DNA from: Curtobacterium sp. MCBD17_032
GTDB taxonomy: Bacteria; Actinomycetota; Actinomycetes; Actinomycetales; Microbacteriaceae
NCBI RefSeq assembly: GCF_003234855.1
Contig: NZ_QKTO01000007.1
Coordinates: 1 to 64,000 of the forward strand
DNA length: 64,000 nucleotides
Direction: 5' to 3'
Shown here: in pieces, positions 1-8,820 of the stretch
How positions within the stretch are numbered: the first letter of the stretch is position 1
Layout of the letters: each line of letters begins with the position of its first letter
Program-made: the position numbers and the translations under genes
The notes under the pieces: model-generated
Database searches by the model: none
The model's input: only the letters and a program-made list of their open reading frames with translations
What the model was told of the DNA's origin: nothing

Positions 1-1005
1 GCGCCGCGCGACCTCCCACAGGGTGACACTCGCGGCGATGCCGGCGTTCAGGGACTCGGTCGCGCTCGAGATCGGGATGGAGACGATCGCGTCGCACGTC
101 TCGGTGACGAGGCGGGACAGGCCCTTGCCCTCCGAGCCGACGACGATGACGATCGGGCGGTCGGCGAGCTCGAGGGCGTCCAGCTCGACGTCCCCGCCCC
201 CGTCGAGACCGAGCACGAACAGGCCCATCGACTTGAGCGACTTGAGGGTCTGCGTCAGGTTCGGGGCCATCGCGACGGGCGTCCGGGCTGCGGCACCCGC
301 CGAGGTCTTCCACGCCGAGGCCGTCACGCCGACGGAGCGGCGCTGGGGCACGATGACCCCGTGCCCGCCGAAGGCGGCCGTCGACCGGATGATCGCACCG
401 AGGTTGCGCGGGTCGGTGATGCCGTCGAGCGCCACGATGAGCGGGACCTGGTCGCGCGAGAACGCCCGCTCGACGAGGTCCTCGGCGACGGCGTACTCGT
501 ACGCCGGCACCTTGAGCGCGACGCCCTGGTGCACGCTGTCGTGCCCCGTGATGCGGTCGAGCTCCGGACGCATGATCTCCATGATCGGCACGCCGCGGTG
601 GTTGGCGAGCGCCAGGATCTCCTTGACGCGGTCGTCGACCTCGATCCGGGCGGCGATGTAGAGCGTCGTCGACGGGGTCTTCGTCCGGAGCGCCTCGAGC
701 ACCGAGTTGCGGCCGGTCACGAGCTCGCTGTCGTCGGTCTTGCGGGCCGGCGGGCGACCACCCGAGCGCGTCTGCGGCGCCGAGGCGCTGCTGCCGCCAC
801 GGCGGGCACGCGCAGCCTCGAAGCGCTCCTTGGCGGCCTTGCGCTTACCGGCCGGGTGGTACGGGCGGTCCTCGGCCTTCGGCGTCGGCTTGCGGCCCTC
901 GAGTGCCTGTGCGCCCTGGCCGCCCGAGCCGACCTGCTTGTTGCCCTTGCGGCCGGTGCGGACGGCGCCCGGACGACCCTTCTTGCTCCCCGAGACGTTC
1001 TTCAT
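1..1005 (-). CDS. rlmB: 23S rRNA 2'-O-ribose methyltransferase, RlmB type (SpoU/TrmH family), partial
   Basis: Methylates a guanosine ribose in 23S rRNA using S-adenosylmethionine. The frame opens at the ATG ending at 1005 and is still open at base 1, so the C-terminus lies outside the window, probably by only a few residues. The first ~95 residues are a basic, Gly/Lys/Arg-rich tail (MKNVSGSKKGRPGAVRTGRK), common in actinobacterial members. A substrate-binding domain follows, then the SpoU motifs: LDGITDPRNLGAIIRS (motif 1, Asn and Arg), VVGSEGKGLSRLV (motif 2) and ISSATESLNAGIAAS (motif 3, knot-forming Asn). It lies directly downstream of cysS on the same strand (28-nt gap), the usual actinobacterial order. 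The family is clear; assignment to G2251 is by family resemblance. Confidence 0.9.
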   Translation of the reverse strand, partial: MKNVSGSKKGRPGAVRTGRKGNKQVGSGGQGAQALEGRKPTPKAEDRPYHPAGKRKAAKERFEAARARRGGSSASAPQTRSGGRPPARKTDDSELVTGRNSVLEALRTKTPSTTLYIAARIEVDDRVKEILALANHRGVPIMEIMRPELDRITGHDSVHQGVALKVPAYEYAVAEDLVERAFSRDQVPLIVALDGITDPRNLGAIIRSTAAFGGHGVIVPQRRSVGVTASAWKTSAGAAARTPVAMAPNLTQTLKSLKSMGLFVLGLDGGGDVELDALELADRPIVIVVGSEGKGLSRLVTETCDAIVSIPISSATESLNAGIAASVTLWEVARR

Positions 1006-1033
1006 GCAGTTCTCCTGTTCGGCACTGCCGTGT

Positions 1034-2443
1034 TCAGGCGATGCTCCAGCGTGTTCCGGACGGTGTGTCCTCGATCGTGATGCCCGCGCCTGCGAGGTCG
1101 TCCCGGACGCGGTCGGCCGTGGCGAAGTCCCGAGCGGCCCTGGCGTCGGCGCGTTCCTGTACGAGGCGTTCGACGAGGGCGGCGAGCGGTGCTGCGGCGG
1201 TGTCGTGCGCACCGCCCGACCAGTGCGGTGCCCGCGGGTCGATGCCGAGCACCTCCACCATCGCGGCCACCTGATGGTACGCGACGCCGAGCGCTTCCGC
1301 ATCGTCGGCGTCGAGCGCGGCGTTCCCGGCACGGACGGTCTCGTGCAGGACGGCCAGTGCCTGGGGCACCGCGAGGTCGTCGTCCATGGCGTCGGCGAAC
1401 GCCTCGGGCACGGCCGGGGCGTCCGCGAGCTGGACACCCTCGAGTCGTGCCGCACCCCGCTCGAGGAACCCCTCGATGCGGTCGAGCGCGGCCTCGGCCT
1501 CGGCGAGGGAGCCGTCGTGGTGGTCGATCGTGGACCGGTAGTGGGCGGCGCCGAGGAAGTAGCGGACGACGACGGGCCGCGCGGCACCGAGGAACTCCGC
1601 CGCGAAGATCGAGTTGCCGAGCGACTTCGACATCTTCTGGCCGCCGACGGTCACGAGCCCGTTGTGCAGCCAGTACGAGGCGAAGGGGTCCCCCGCCGCG
1701 GTCGACTGCGCGAGCTCGTTCTCGTGGTGCGGGAACCGCAGGTCGAGCCCGCCGCCGTGGATGTCGAATGCCGGGCCGAGGTAGCGCCGGGACATCGCCG
1801 AGCACTCGATGTGCCAACCCGGTCGGCCGGCACCCCACGGCGAGTCCCAACTGGCCGTCGAGGGTTCCCCGGCCTTGCTGCCCTTCCACAGGGCGAAGTC
1901 GCGGGCGTCCCGCTTGCCGCGGGGGTCCGCGTCGGTGGCGTCGACCATGTCGTCGCGGCGCTGCCGGGTGAGCGCGCCGTACCCCGGCCAGCTGGCGGTG
2001 TCGAAGTAGACGTCACCGCTGCCGTCCGCCGCCGGGTACGCGTGTCCACGCTCGATGAGACGGGTGACGATGTCCTGCATCTGCGGGATGCTCGCCGTCG
2101 CACGGGGCTCGTACGTCGGCGGCAGGATGCCGAGCGCGGTGTAGGCGGCGGTGAACTCGAGCTCGACGCGGTACGCCCGTGCCCACCACGGCTCGTCGGT
2201 GCCCGCAGCGAGGTCGAGCACCTTGTCGTCGATGTCGGTGACGTTCCGCACGAGGGTGACCCGGTAGCCGCGGTGGCTCAGCCAACGACGCCAGATGTCG
2301 TAGACGAGCGCGGACCGCAGGTGTCCGATGTGCGGGGACGACTGCACGGTCGGCCCACAGACGTACATGCTGACCTGCCCGTCGACCAGGGGCACGAGGT
2401 CGACGACGTCGGCGGCGCGGGAGTCGTACAGGCGAACGGTCAC
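1034..2443 (-). CDS. cysS: cysteinyl-tRNA synthetase
   Basis: Charges tRNA-Cys with cysteine (class I synthetase, zinc-dependent). The 469-residue product has the Zn-ligand cysteine in YVCGPTVQ, the HIGH-like motif [10 protein letters not shown] (about residue 35), [25 protein letters not shown] and the KMSKS loop [12 protein letters not shown]. Its full length and its place between ispDF and rlmB favour CysS over the shorter paralogue MshC of mycothiol synthesis. The start is a GTG at 2443, six nucleotides after a TAGGCT -10 element, so the mRNA is probably leaderless. Confidence 0.96.
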   Translation of the reverse strand: MTVRLYDSRAADVVDLVPLVDGQVSMYVCGPTVQSSPHIGHLRSALVYDIWRRWLSHRGYRVTLVRNVTDIDDKVLDLAAGTDEPWWARAYRVELEFTAAYTALGILPPTYEPRATASIPQMQDIVTRLIERGHAYPAADGSGDVYFDTASWPGYGALTRQRRDDMVDATDADPRGKRDARDFALWKGSKAGEPSTASWDSPWGAGRPGWHIECSAMSRRYLGPAFDIHGGGLDLRFPHHENELAQSTAAGDPFASYWLHNGLVTVGGQKMSKSLGNSIFAAEFLGAARPVVVRYFLGAAHYRSTIDHHDGSLAEAEAALDRIEGFLERGAARLEGVQLADAPAVPEAFADAMDDDLAVPQALAVLHETVRAGNAALDADDAEALGVAYHQVAAMVEVLGIDPRAPHWSGGAHDTAAAPLAALVERLVQERADARAARDFATADRVRDDLAGAGITIEDTPSGTRWSIA

Positions 2444-2449
2444 ACCACA

Positions 2450-2455
2450 AGCCTA
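2450..2455 (-). promoter_or_regulatory. -10 element of cysS
   Basis: TAGGCT on the minus strand, exactly 6 nt before the GTG of cysS. This spacing puts transcription start at or next to the start codon. No clear -35 was identified. Confidence 0.5.
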
Positions 2456-2504
2456 GAGGGGGACGCCCCCACCGCGACGGAACAGGGCAGGGCCTGTGGA
2501 GTGT

Positions 2505-3731
2505 TCAGACGGCCCGGACGACGGCCGTGGCGATCGCGGTGAGCCCCTCGCCCCGCCCGGTGAAGCCGAGCCCGTCGGTCGTCGTCCCGGAGACCGCGAC
2601 GGGAGCGCCGACGACCGCGCCGAGCGCGTCCTGCATCTCCTCGCGGCGGGCCCCGATGCGCGGGCGGTTCCCGATCACCTGGACCGTGACGCGGACCGGG
2701 ACGAGGCCGGCGGCACGGAGCAGCTCGACGGCCCCGCGGACGAACACGTCCCCGCTCGCGCCGGCGTACCGCGGGTCCGCGGTGCCGAACCGTCCGCCGA
2801 TGTCGCCGAGGCCCCCGGCGGAGAGCAGCGCATCGCACACCGCGTGAGCCACCGCGTCCCCGTCGCTGTGCCCGGAGAGTCCTGCCTCGTCGGGGAAGTC
2901 GAGGAGCCCGACGCGGCACGGGCTCGCGGGGTCGAAGGCGTGCACGTCGACGCCGAGCCCGACCCGCAGGTCGACCGACGGACGGGGGCCCAGGGCTGCC
3001 GCCCGCTCGGCGACGACGGCCTCCGCGCGTCCCAGGTCCCAGCGTGTGGTGATCTTGAACGCGTCGGCGTCCCCGGGGACCGTGCGGACGGTGCCGCCGG
3101 CCGCCTGGAACACGCCGGCGTCGTCGGTCTCAGCCCGGGCCGCTCCGGCGTAGGCACGGCGGAGCTCCGCGAGCGGGAAGCCCTGCGGGGTCTGCACGCC
3201 GACGAGCGTCGACCGGTCGACCGTCTCGACCACGGTGTCCCCGTCGACGCGCTTGACCGTGTCCGTGACCGGCAGGGCCGGGACCACCCCGACGCCGGAG
3301 TCGCGCACCGCCGCGAAGACCCGTTCGAACTGGCTCGCCGGGGTCAGGCAGCGCGCGGCGTCGTGCACGAGGACGGTGGTGACGGCGTCCGGCAGGGCTG
3401 CCAAGCCGACCTCGACCGAGGCGTGACGATCCGCGCCTCCCGGCACGACCGTCGTGTACCCGGCCGCAGCGCCCGCGGCGGCGGCGACCAGCGCGCGGCA
3501 CTCGTCGAGCCGGTCCGCCGGCGCGACGACCGCGACGAACGTCGGCTCGGCCAGCGTGAGGACCGTCCGGAGCGCACGGACGAGCATCCGTTCACCGGCG
3601 ACGGGGACGAACGCCTTCGCCGTCCCGAGTCCGAGCCGGGTGCCGGACCCGGCCGCGACGACGACGACCGCACGGGCTGCCAGAGCTGGGCTCTGCGCCG
3701 GTGCGGTCGTCGTGGTGTCGCTGGAGGTCAC
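2505..3731 (-). CDS. ispDF: bifunctional IspD-IspF isoprenoid enzyme
   Basis: Carries two non-consecutive steps of the MEP isoprenoid pathway. Residues 1-230 are a CTP:2-C-methyl-D-erythritol 4-phosphate cytidylyltransferase with the nucleotide-binding start [26 protein letters not shown] and QTPQGFP. Residues 250-408 are 2-C-methyl-D-erythritol 2,4-cyclodiphosphate synthase, with metal ligands in GVDVHAF and [11 protein letters not shown] and then GDIGGRFG. The start chosen is the GTG at 3731, seven nucleotides after the carD stop; a longer reading into carD has no family support. Fused IspDF is less usual than separate genes but known in several phyla. Probably co-transcribed with carD. Confidence 0.94.
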   Translation of the reverse strand: MTSSDTTTTAPAQSPALAARAVVVVAAGSGTRLGLGTAKAFVPVAGERMLVRALRTVLTLAEPTFVAVVAPADRLDECRALVAAAAGAAAGYTTVVPGGADRHASVEVGLAALPDAVTTVLVHDAARCLTPASQFERVFAAVRDSGVGVVPALPVTDTVKRVDGDTVVETVDRSTLVGVQTPQGFPLAELRRAYAGAARAETDDAGVFQAAGGTVRTVPGDADAFKITTRWDLGRAEAVVAERAAALGPRPSVDLRVGLGVDVHAFDPASPCRVGLLDFPDEAGLSGHSDGDAVAHAVCDALLSAGGLGDIGGRFGTADPRYAGASGDVFVRGAVELLRAAGLVPVRVTVQVIGNRPRIGARREEMQDALGAVVGAPVAVSGTTTDGLGFTGRGEGLTAIATAVVRAV

Positions 3732-3738
3732 TCGCCGG

Positions 3739-4221
3739 TCAGGACGCGAGGACCTCGTCGAGGACGGTCGATGCCTTGTCCTCGTCGGTCTTCTCGGCCA
3801 GGGCCAGCTCCGAGATGAGGATCTGCCGGGCCTTGGCCAGCATCCGCTTCTCGCCCGCGGAGAGCCCGCGGTCCTGGTCGCGGCGCCAGAGGTCACGCAC
3901 GACCTCGGACACCTTGATGACGTCCCCCGACGCGAGCTTCTCGAGGTTCGCCTTGTAACGGCGCGACCAGTTGGTCGGTTCCTCGGTGAACGGTGCCCGC
4001 AGGACCTCGAAGACCTTGTCGAGGCCTTCCTTGCCGATCACGTCGCGGACGCCGACCAGGTCGACGTTGTCCGCCGGGACCTCGATCGTCAGGTCACCCT
4101 GCGTGACGCGCAGCTTCAGGTAGACCTTCTCCTCGCCCTTGATGACGCGAGTCTTGACTTCAGAGATGGTTGCCGCCCCGTGATGGGGGTAGACGACGGT
4201 CTCGCCGACCTCGAATTGCAT
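3739..4221 (-). CDS. carD: CarD-family RNA polymerase-binding regulator
   Basis: Stabilises the RNA polymerase open complex and tunes rRNA and general promoter activity. The 160-residue protein starts with the Tudor-like RNAP-beta interacting domain ([19 protein letters not shown]) and continues into a helical DNA-binding domain; [15 protein letters not shown] and the Trp/Arg-rich segment [20 protein letters not shown] match CarD proteins. It is the first gene before ispDF, the normal actinobacterial arrangement. The short region upstream also carries the promoter of the divergent lipoprotein gene. Confidence 0.96.
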   Translation of the reverse strand: MQFEVGETVVYPHHGAATISEVKTRVIKGEEKVYLKLRVTQGDLTIEVPADNVDLVGVRDVIGKEGLDKVFEVLRAPFTEEPTNWSRRYKANLEKLASGDVIKVSEVVRDLWRRDQDRGLSAGEKRMLAKARQILISELALAEKTDEDKASTVLDEVLAS

Positions 4222-4353
4222 GTATCAGGCTCCGTTCCCAGACCTCCAGTTTACCACAAGGGTGGTACGGGTAATGGGCCAGGACCGCACCACCGACCGC
4301 GCACCTCGGCCCGCCGCCGAACCGTCTGACGACGGCCCCCGCCGGGGCCTGGG

Positions 4354-4359
4354 TAGGAT
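4354..4359 (+). promoter_or_regulatory. candidate -10 element of lipoprotein gene
   Basis: TAGGAT lies 50 nt before the TTG start. A transcript beginning near 4366 would carry the strong GGAGGA ribosome binding site at 4398-4403. Confidence 0.4.
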
Positions 4360-4408
4360 GATCGCCAGGGCCGTACGGTCCGCCATCGTTGACTTCCGGA
4401 GGAACCTC

Positions 4409-4996
4409 TTGCGAGCTCGGGTACTCGTTTCCGTCGCCGTCGCCGCGTCGATCGCCCTCGGCGCGACCGGCTGCGAGTTCTTGTCGCCGGCGCGCACGAA
4501 GGAGATCCGCCAGATCACCGACGGCGTCGACGTGTCGACCGGCAGCATCGACGTGCGCAACGCCCTGCTCATCACGGACACCGGCGAGGACGCCCGCTTC
4601 GTCGGCACCCTGGTCAACACCGGGGAGCGCGACCGCACCGTCACGCTCGAGCTGGACGGCACCGACCAGACCGTCGAGGTGCCGAGCAACTCCACCCTCG
4701 TCCTGGCCGACGACGAACAGCACGACACCGTCGACTTCGACGACGTCACCGCGAAGCCGGGCTCGCTCGTGAAGATGTACTTCTCGTACCAGGGTGCCGA
4801 GGGCGCCTCCGCCACCGTGCCGGTCCTGACGAGCGCGCAGGAGGAGTACCAGACCCTCGCGCCGACGCCGACCCCGATGTCCACCTCGACGTCCCCGGCC
4901 GAGAGCGGCACGCAGTCGACCGGCGAGGCCGTCCCCGGGACGCAGCCGTCCGACTCCCAGACCGACTCGTCCGAGGGCGACAACGGCACGAACTGA
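4409..4996 (+). CDS. secreted lipoprotein of unknown function
   Basis: A 195-residue protein whose start is decided by the GGAGGA site at 4398-4403, five nucleotides before a TTG codon. The open frame extends further upstream, but that part reads back into the carD promoter region. A short basic N-terminus and hydrophobic segment lead to a lipobox-like ALGATGC, so cleavage and lipidation at that Cys is likely. The middle is a beta-rich domain (SIDVRNALLITDTGEDARFV, LVNTGERDRTVTLELDG) resembling copper-chaperone-like or LEA-like extracellular folds, and the last ~45 residues are a Thr/Pro/Ser tail. Homologues next to carD in related genomes are usually uncharacterised; no function is assigned here. 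Confidence 0.8.
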   Translation: MRARVLVSVAVAASIALGATGCEFLSPARTKEIRQITDGVDVSTGSIDVRNALLITDTGEDARFVGTLVNTGERDRTVTLELDGTDQTVEVPSNSTLVLADDEQHDTVDFDDVTAKPGSLVKMYFSYQGAEGASATVPVLTSAQEEYQTLAPTPTPMSTSTSPAESGTQSTGEAVPGTQPSDSQTDSSEGDNGTN

Positions 4997-5010
4997 CGCA
5001 GCAGACACCC

Positions 5011-5053
5011 GGGAGGCCCGGGCCGGTCCCGCAGGACCGGCTCCGGGCCTCCT
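5011..5053. terminator. bidirectional hairpin terminator
   Basis: A long GC stem (GGAGGCCCGGGCCGGTCC pairing with its imperfect complement ending CCGGGCCTCC) lies between convergent genes, the lipoprotein and the response regulator. Confidence 0.75.
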
Positions 5054-5130
5054 GTCCGTCCGGACGCGGTCGCGGCGACCAGGCTTCGTACCGCCGACAG
5101 GCGGCTCCGCCCCGTACCGCCGACAGGCGG

Positions 5131-5811
5131 CTACGCCTCGATGCGGTACCCGAGTCCGCGGACCGTCACGAGGACCTCCGGTGTGCTCGGCACGCGCTCG
5201 ATCTTCGAGCGGATGCGCTTGATGTGCACGTCGAGCGTCTTCGTGTCGCCGAAGTAGTCCGAGCCCCACACCCGGTCGATGAGCTGCCCGCGGGTGAGCA
5301 CACGGCCGGCGTTGCGCAGCAGCAGTTCGAGGAGCTCGAACTCCTTGAGGGGCATCGGCGTCTCCGAACCGTCGACCGAGACCGTGTGGCGCTCGACGTC
5401 CATGCGGATGCCGCCGACCTGCAGGATGCCGACGTCGCCCGGGTCGTCCTCGGTGCGACGGCGGAGGACCGCACGGATCCGCGCCAGGAGCTCCCGCGTC
5501 GAGTACGGCTTCGTCACGTAGTCGTCCGCGCCGAGCTCGAGCCCGACGACGATGTCCACCTCCGAGTCCTTCGCGGTCAGCATGATGATCGGCACGTTCG
5601 ACCGCGTCCGGATCTGCCGGCACACCTCGGTACCGCTCAGTCCCGGCAGCATGAGGTCCAGCAGGACGAGGTCCGGGTTGTCCGTGTCGAACTTCGACAG
5701 CGCGGTGACGCCGTCGGCAGCGACGGAGGTGTCGTACCCCTCGCGCTGCAGCAGGAACTCCAGGGGTTCGCTCAGGGCCGGCTCGTCGTCGACGATGAGG
5801 ATCTTGGTCAC
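5131..5811 (-). CDS. regX3: OmpR-type response regulator, RegX3/PhoP phosphate-response type
   Basis: A 226-residue DNA-binding response regulator. The receiver domain (residues 1-120) has the acidic pair in KILIVDDEPALS, the phospho-acceptor Asp in LVLLDLMLPGLSG and the Lys in GADDYVTKPYSTRELL. The C-terminal winged helix (MPLKEFELLELLLRNAGRVL, then RVWGSDYFGDTKTLDVHIKR) is typical of the OmpR family. Its GTG start overlaps the stop of the kinase gene in GTGA, so the two are translationally coupled. Divergent phoU and nearby PHO boxes identify it as the phosphate-starvation regulator. The choice between the names RegX3 and PhoP is only nomenclature. Confidence 0.9.
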   Translation of the reverse strand: MTKILIVDDEPALSEPLEFLLQREGYDTSVAADGVTALSKFDTDNPDLVLLDLMLPGLSGTEVCRQIRTRSNVPIIMLTAKDSEVDIVVGLELGADDYVTKPYSTRELLARIRAVLRRRTEDDPGDVGILQVGGIRMDVERHTVSVDGSETPMPLKEFELLELLLRNAGRVLTRGQLIDRVWGSDYFGDTKTLDVHIKRIRSKIERVPSTPEVLVTVRGLGYRIEA

Positions 5812-6974
5812 GATGGCTGCTCTTCCAGTTGCTCTTCGAGTGCTGTGGTCAGTTCGGGGTCTGCTTCGGGGAGACGGATGGTGAACGTCGAACCCTTGCC
5901 GGGCTGCGACCAGACGCGGACGTCGCCGCCGTGGTTGCTCACGACGTGCTTCACGATCGCGAGCCCGAGGCCGGTCCCACCGGTCGCTCGGGACCGCGCG
6001 GGGTCGACACGGTAGAACCGCTCGAACACGCGGTCGAGGTCGGACTGGGGGATGCCGACACCCTGGTCGGTGACGGCGATCTCGACGAACCCCTTCACGC
6101 GCCGCACACCGACGCCGACGCGGGTGTGGTCCGGGGAGTACTTGACGGCGTTCGCGATGAGGTTCGACACCGCCACCTGGAGCAGGCCGGGGTCCCCGAT
6201 GACGAGCGCCTTCGAGCGCTTCGCGCGGACGAGCTCGATGTCCCGGGCCCGTGCGACGACCTCGTTGCCGTCGATCGCCGCCTGCACCACCTTGTCGATC
6301 GCGGTCTCCTCGCTGGCCTCGAGCGCGTCGACGGACTGCAGTCGGGACAGCTCGATGATGTCCTTCGTCAGGGCGCCGAGGCGCTCCGACTCGGACACGA
6401 GCTGCGCGGCGAACTTCCGCACGTGCGCCGGGTCGTCGGCGGCGAGGACCAGGGTCTCCGAGAGCAGACCGATCGCGCCGATCGGGGTCTTCAACTCGTG
6501 CGAGATGTTGGCGACGAAGTCCCGCCGGACCTCGTCGATCCGCCGGCTCTCGGTGAGGTCGTCGGCGGTGAGGAGCACGTACCGGTTGCCGAGCTGCGCC
6601 GCGCGGAAGCTGAGGTAGCCGATGACCTCGCCCCGCCCACCGCGCGGGAGTTCGAGGTCCTCCGACCCCATCTCGCCACTGCGGCGCACCTGGTCGACGA
6701 GCTCGGTGAGTTCGGCGTGCACGAGCTTGCGGCGGACGACCAGTCCGACCGCGAGCGCCTGCGGCGAGGCGGCCACCACGGTGTTCGACGGGTCCACGAC
6801 GACGGCGGGGTTGTGCATGGTGGCGATCACGGCCGCGACGCCGTCGGGGAGGCTCCGTTCCGCCACGTCGGCAGCCCGTGCCGTGCGCTCGGCGGTGATG
6901 ATCAGCACCACGACGCCCGCGCCGAACACACCGCCGAGGAGCATCGACAGTGGCACGAGCCACGCGTTGTCCAT
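5808..6974 (-). CDS. senX3: membrane sensor histidine kinase, SenX3 type
   Basis: A 388-residue kinase with one N-terminal membrane segment (residues 5-27), a PAS-like domain (about 45-135) and the catalytic core. The H-box SHELKTPIGAIG has its phospho-acceptor His near residue 159. N-box NLIANAVKYSP, G1 DQGVGIP and G2 GGTGLGLAIVKHV follow. The start ATG at 6974 lies six nucleotides after TACACT; a 15-residue longer frame would read through that promoter. In this family signalling depends on PhoU and the Pst transporter, both encoded in this window. It overlaps the regulator gene by 4 nt. Confidence 0.92.
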   Translation of the reverse strand: MDNAWLVPLSMLLGGVFGAGVVVLIITAERTARAADVAERSLPDGVAAVIATMHNPAVVVDPSNTVVAASPQALAVGLVVRRKLVHAELTELVDQVRRSGEMGSEDLELPRGGRGEVIGYLSFRAAQLGNRYVLLTADDLTESRRIDEVRRDFVANISHELKTPIGAIGLLSETLVLAADDPAHVRKFAAQLVSESERLGALTKDIIELSRLQSVDALEASEETAIDKVVQAAIDGNEVVARARDIELVRAKRSKALVIGDPGLLQVAVSNLIANAVKYSPDHTRVGVGVRRVKGFVEIAVTDQGVGIPQSDLDRVFERFYRVDPARSRATGGTGLGLAIVKHVVSNHGGDVRVWSQPGKGSTFTIRLPEADPELTTALEEQLEEQPS

Positions 6975-6980
6975 GCCGCC

Positions 6981-6986
6981 AGTGTA
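6981..6986 (-). promoter_or_regulatory. -10 element of senX3-regX3
   Basis: TACACT on the minus strand, 6 nt before the ATG of senX3, predicting a leaderless or nearly leaderless mRNA. Confidence 0.5.
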
Positions 6987-7046
6987 AGAGTGGTCACACG
7001 CGGTTCCGATGCCGTTCACCGCTCTCCGGAGGCCGGAACGCGAACC

Positions 7047-7075
7047 GTTCAGCCGCAGGTCACCGATCGTTCACC
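7047..7075 (+). promoter_or_regulatory. PHO box upstream of phoU
   Basis: Three direct units in 11-nt steps: GTTCAGC at 7047, GGTCACC at 7058 and GTTCACC at 7069. This is the GTTCACC direct-repeat pattern bound by actinobacterial PhoP/RegX3. A fourth GTTCACC at 7014 is out of step. A -10-like GACACT at 7085-7090 begins 16 nt after the start of the last unit, the same distance as at pstS. Confidence 0.75.
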
Positions 7076-7119
7076 TGGGCTGAGGACACTCGTCCAGTAC
7101 GCAGAGAGAGGTTCTCCCC

Positions 7120-7791
7120 ATGCGCGAAGTGTTCCAGCAGGAGCTGCAGGACGTCCAAGAGCGTCTGACCGAGATCGCCGGACTCGTCGAGTCCGCGATC
7201 ACCCGAGCGACCCAGGCGTTCAGCGACTCCGACGTCGCACTCGCCGAGGAGGTGATCGCCGACGACCAGAAGATCGACGAGGCCGCCTCGAACCTCGACG
7301 AGGTCGCGATCGACATCCTCGCCCGCCAGGCTCCGGTCGCGCGTGACCTCCGCGTCGTCGTGACCGCCCTCCGCGTGAGCTCCTCGCTCGAGCGCATGGG
7401 CGACATGGCCGAGCACATCGCGCAGCTCACCCGCCAGCGCTTCCCCGAGAAGGTCGTGCCGAAGGGCCTCCGCGGCACGTTCAAGCAGATGGGCGCGCAC
7501 GACGTCGCCATGGCGCAGAAGCTCACGCGCCTGCTCGCGACCGAGGACATCGCCCTCGCCGCCGAGATCCGCGACGAGGACGACGCCGTCGACGAGCTGC
7601 ACGCCAGCGTCTTCGACTTCGTGCTCGGGGAGGCGTGGAAGGGCGGCCCGGTCGACACGGTCGACGCCACGCTCGCCTCCCGCTACCACGAACGCTTCGC
7701 CGACCACGCGGTCTCGATCGCGAAGAAGGTCGAGTACCTCGCGACCGGCGACTGGGCCGGCGCTGCGTCGGTCACGGTCTCGCCCGCCTGA
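7120..7791 (+). CDS. phoU: phosphate signalling protein PhoU
   Basis: A 223-residue all-helical cytoplasmic protein with two tandem PhoU repeats. The metal-binding-type segments are SSLERMGDMAEHIAQLT (about residues 87-105) and SRYHERFADHAVSIAKKVEYL (about 187-207). It links the Pst transporter to the SenX3-type kinase and represses the Pho regulon when phosphate is plentiful. It is divergent from senX3-regX3 and preceded by a PHO box, so it is probably induced on starvation as a feedback element. Confidence 0.95.
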   Translation: MREVFQQELQDVQERLTEIAGLVESAITRATQAFSDSDVALAEEVIADDQKIDEAASNLDEVAIDILARQAPVARDLRVVVTALRVSSSLERMGDMAEHIAQLTRQRFPEKVVPKGLRGTFKQMGAHDVAMAQKLTRLLATEDIALAAEIRDEDDAVDELHASVFDFVLGEAWKGGPVDTVDATLASRYHERFADHAVSIAKKVEYLATGDWAGAASVTVSPA

Positions 7792-7802
7792 CGCGCCCGC
7801 CG

Positions 7803-7890
7803 CCGTCGCCTCGTCGAGACGCCGCCGAGCCACCGAGACGCCGCCACTCCGGGCGGCGCCGCACGTGGTCGGCGGCGTCTCGCGTGCCCG
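7803..7890. repeat. intergenic GAGACGCC / GGCGTCTC repeat cluster
   Basis: The spacer after phoU holds two copies of GAGACGCCGCC and one inverted GGCGGCGTCTC, able to fold as a hairpin. The same word recurs in the spacers near 35455-35780 and 57757-57875. It may also terminate phoU transcription. Confidence 0.6.
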
Positions 7891-7921
7891 ACGGCGTCCG
7901 GCCGTCTGAGAGGATCGGGGC

Positions 7922-8464
7922 ATGGCCCAGGTCGCGATCATCGTCAACGGCATGCCCGGTTCCGGGAAGAGCACGGTGGGGGCCGCCCTCGCCGAGGTGC
8001 TCGGGTGCCCCTTCCTGTCGAAGGACCGCATCAAGGAGCCCCTGGCCGACATCGCGGGTCCGACGATCGCCGCACCGACGCTCGGCGGCGTCGCGATGGA
8101 CACGATGTGGGCGATGGCCGGTGCGGTCGAGAACGGGGTCGTCGTCGACGCCGTCTGGCTCCCGTCCCGTGACCGCGCCTTCCTGGAGGCCGGACTCGCC
8201 ACCGCCGGGTCGCCCCGAGCCGTCGAGGTGTGGTGCGACGTCGACCGTGCCACCGCCGAGGAACGGCTCCGCGACCGCTACGACCCCGGCACGCTGCCGG
8301 TGCGGCACGACGTGCACGGGGACCTGGCCGCGGTGCTCACCTTCTGGGACGAGCACGGCGACGCGGCCGCTCCGGTCGGCGTGACACCCGTCGTCCGGGT
8401 CGACACCGCCCGGCCGTACGACGTCGGCGCGCTCGTCCAGGAGATCGCCGCGCACTTCGCCTGA
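7922..8464 (+). CDS. P-loop ATPase / small-molecule kinase-like protein
   Basis: A 180-residue protein with an N-terminal Walker A (VNGMPGSGKSTVGAALAEVL, residues 8-27) followed by SKDRIKEPLAD, a layout typical of the AAA_33/zeta-toxin-like kinase group that phosphorylates small molecules. An Arg-rich lid (RATAEERLRDRYDPG) lies near residue 110. The substrate is unknown. It stands alone behind a GAGGAT element six nucleotides before its ATG. Nothing nearby suggests a toxin-antitoxin partner. Confidence 0.75.
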   Translation: MAQVAIIVNGMPGSGKSTVGAALAEVLGCPFLSKDRIKEPLADIAGPTIAAPTLGGVAMDTMWAMAGAVENGVVVDAVWLPSRDRAFLEAGLATAGSPRAVEVWCDVDRATAEERLRDRYDPGTLPVRHDVHGDLAAVLTFWDEHGDAAAPVGVTPVVRVDTARPYDVGALVQEIAAHFA

Positions 8465-8479
8465 GGGCGAACGGCCGGC

Positions 8480-8750
8480 GCGGGACCGCTCGAGCAGGCC
8501 GTCGGACCACCGGCCCGTCGGGCCATCGGACTGCCCGGCCGCATGACCGCATGGCTGCAGGACCGCCCGACCGCCTGGCCACCGGACCGCCCGACCGCCC
8601 GACCACCGGACCGCCTGGCCGCCTGGCCGCCGGAACACCGGACCGCCTGGCCGCCAGACCGCCAGACCGGCAGACCGCCAGACCGCCAGACCGCCAGACC
8701 ACCGAACCGCCCGGTCGCCGCCGCCGCACCATCGGACGGCCCGACCACCG
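8480..8750. repeat. degenerate 8-bp tandem repeat (GACCGCC-N)
   Basis: The 356-nt spacer between the P-loop gene and gpmA is mostly a degenerate array of units such as GACCGCCA and GACCGCCT. The most regular part is 8655-8700. No gene is supported inside it; open frames here translate to low-complexity Arg/Pro/Thr strings. Confidence 0.7.
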
Positions 8751-8753
8751 GAC

Positions 8754-8792
8754 GACAGGAGGCCCGCCCCAGCCGGGACGGGCCTCCTGTCC
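8754..8792. terminator. hairpin terminator downstream of gpmA
   Basis: GACAGGAGGCCCG (8754-8766) pairs with its complement at 8779-8792. It lies between the P-loop gene (+) and gpmA (-), so it can serve both. Confidence 0.75.
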
Positions 8793-8820
8793 GGACGCGA
8801 CGCAGGTCGCCCCGGGTGGT

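Noticed and set aside
8480-8750. Possible CRISPR-like array
   Set aside because: Units are 8 bp, degenerate and contiguous, with no spacers and no cas genes.
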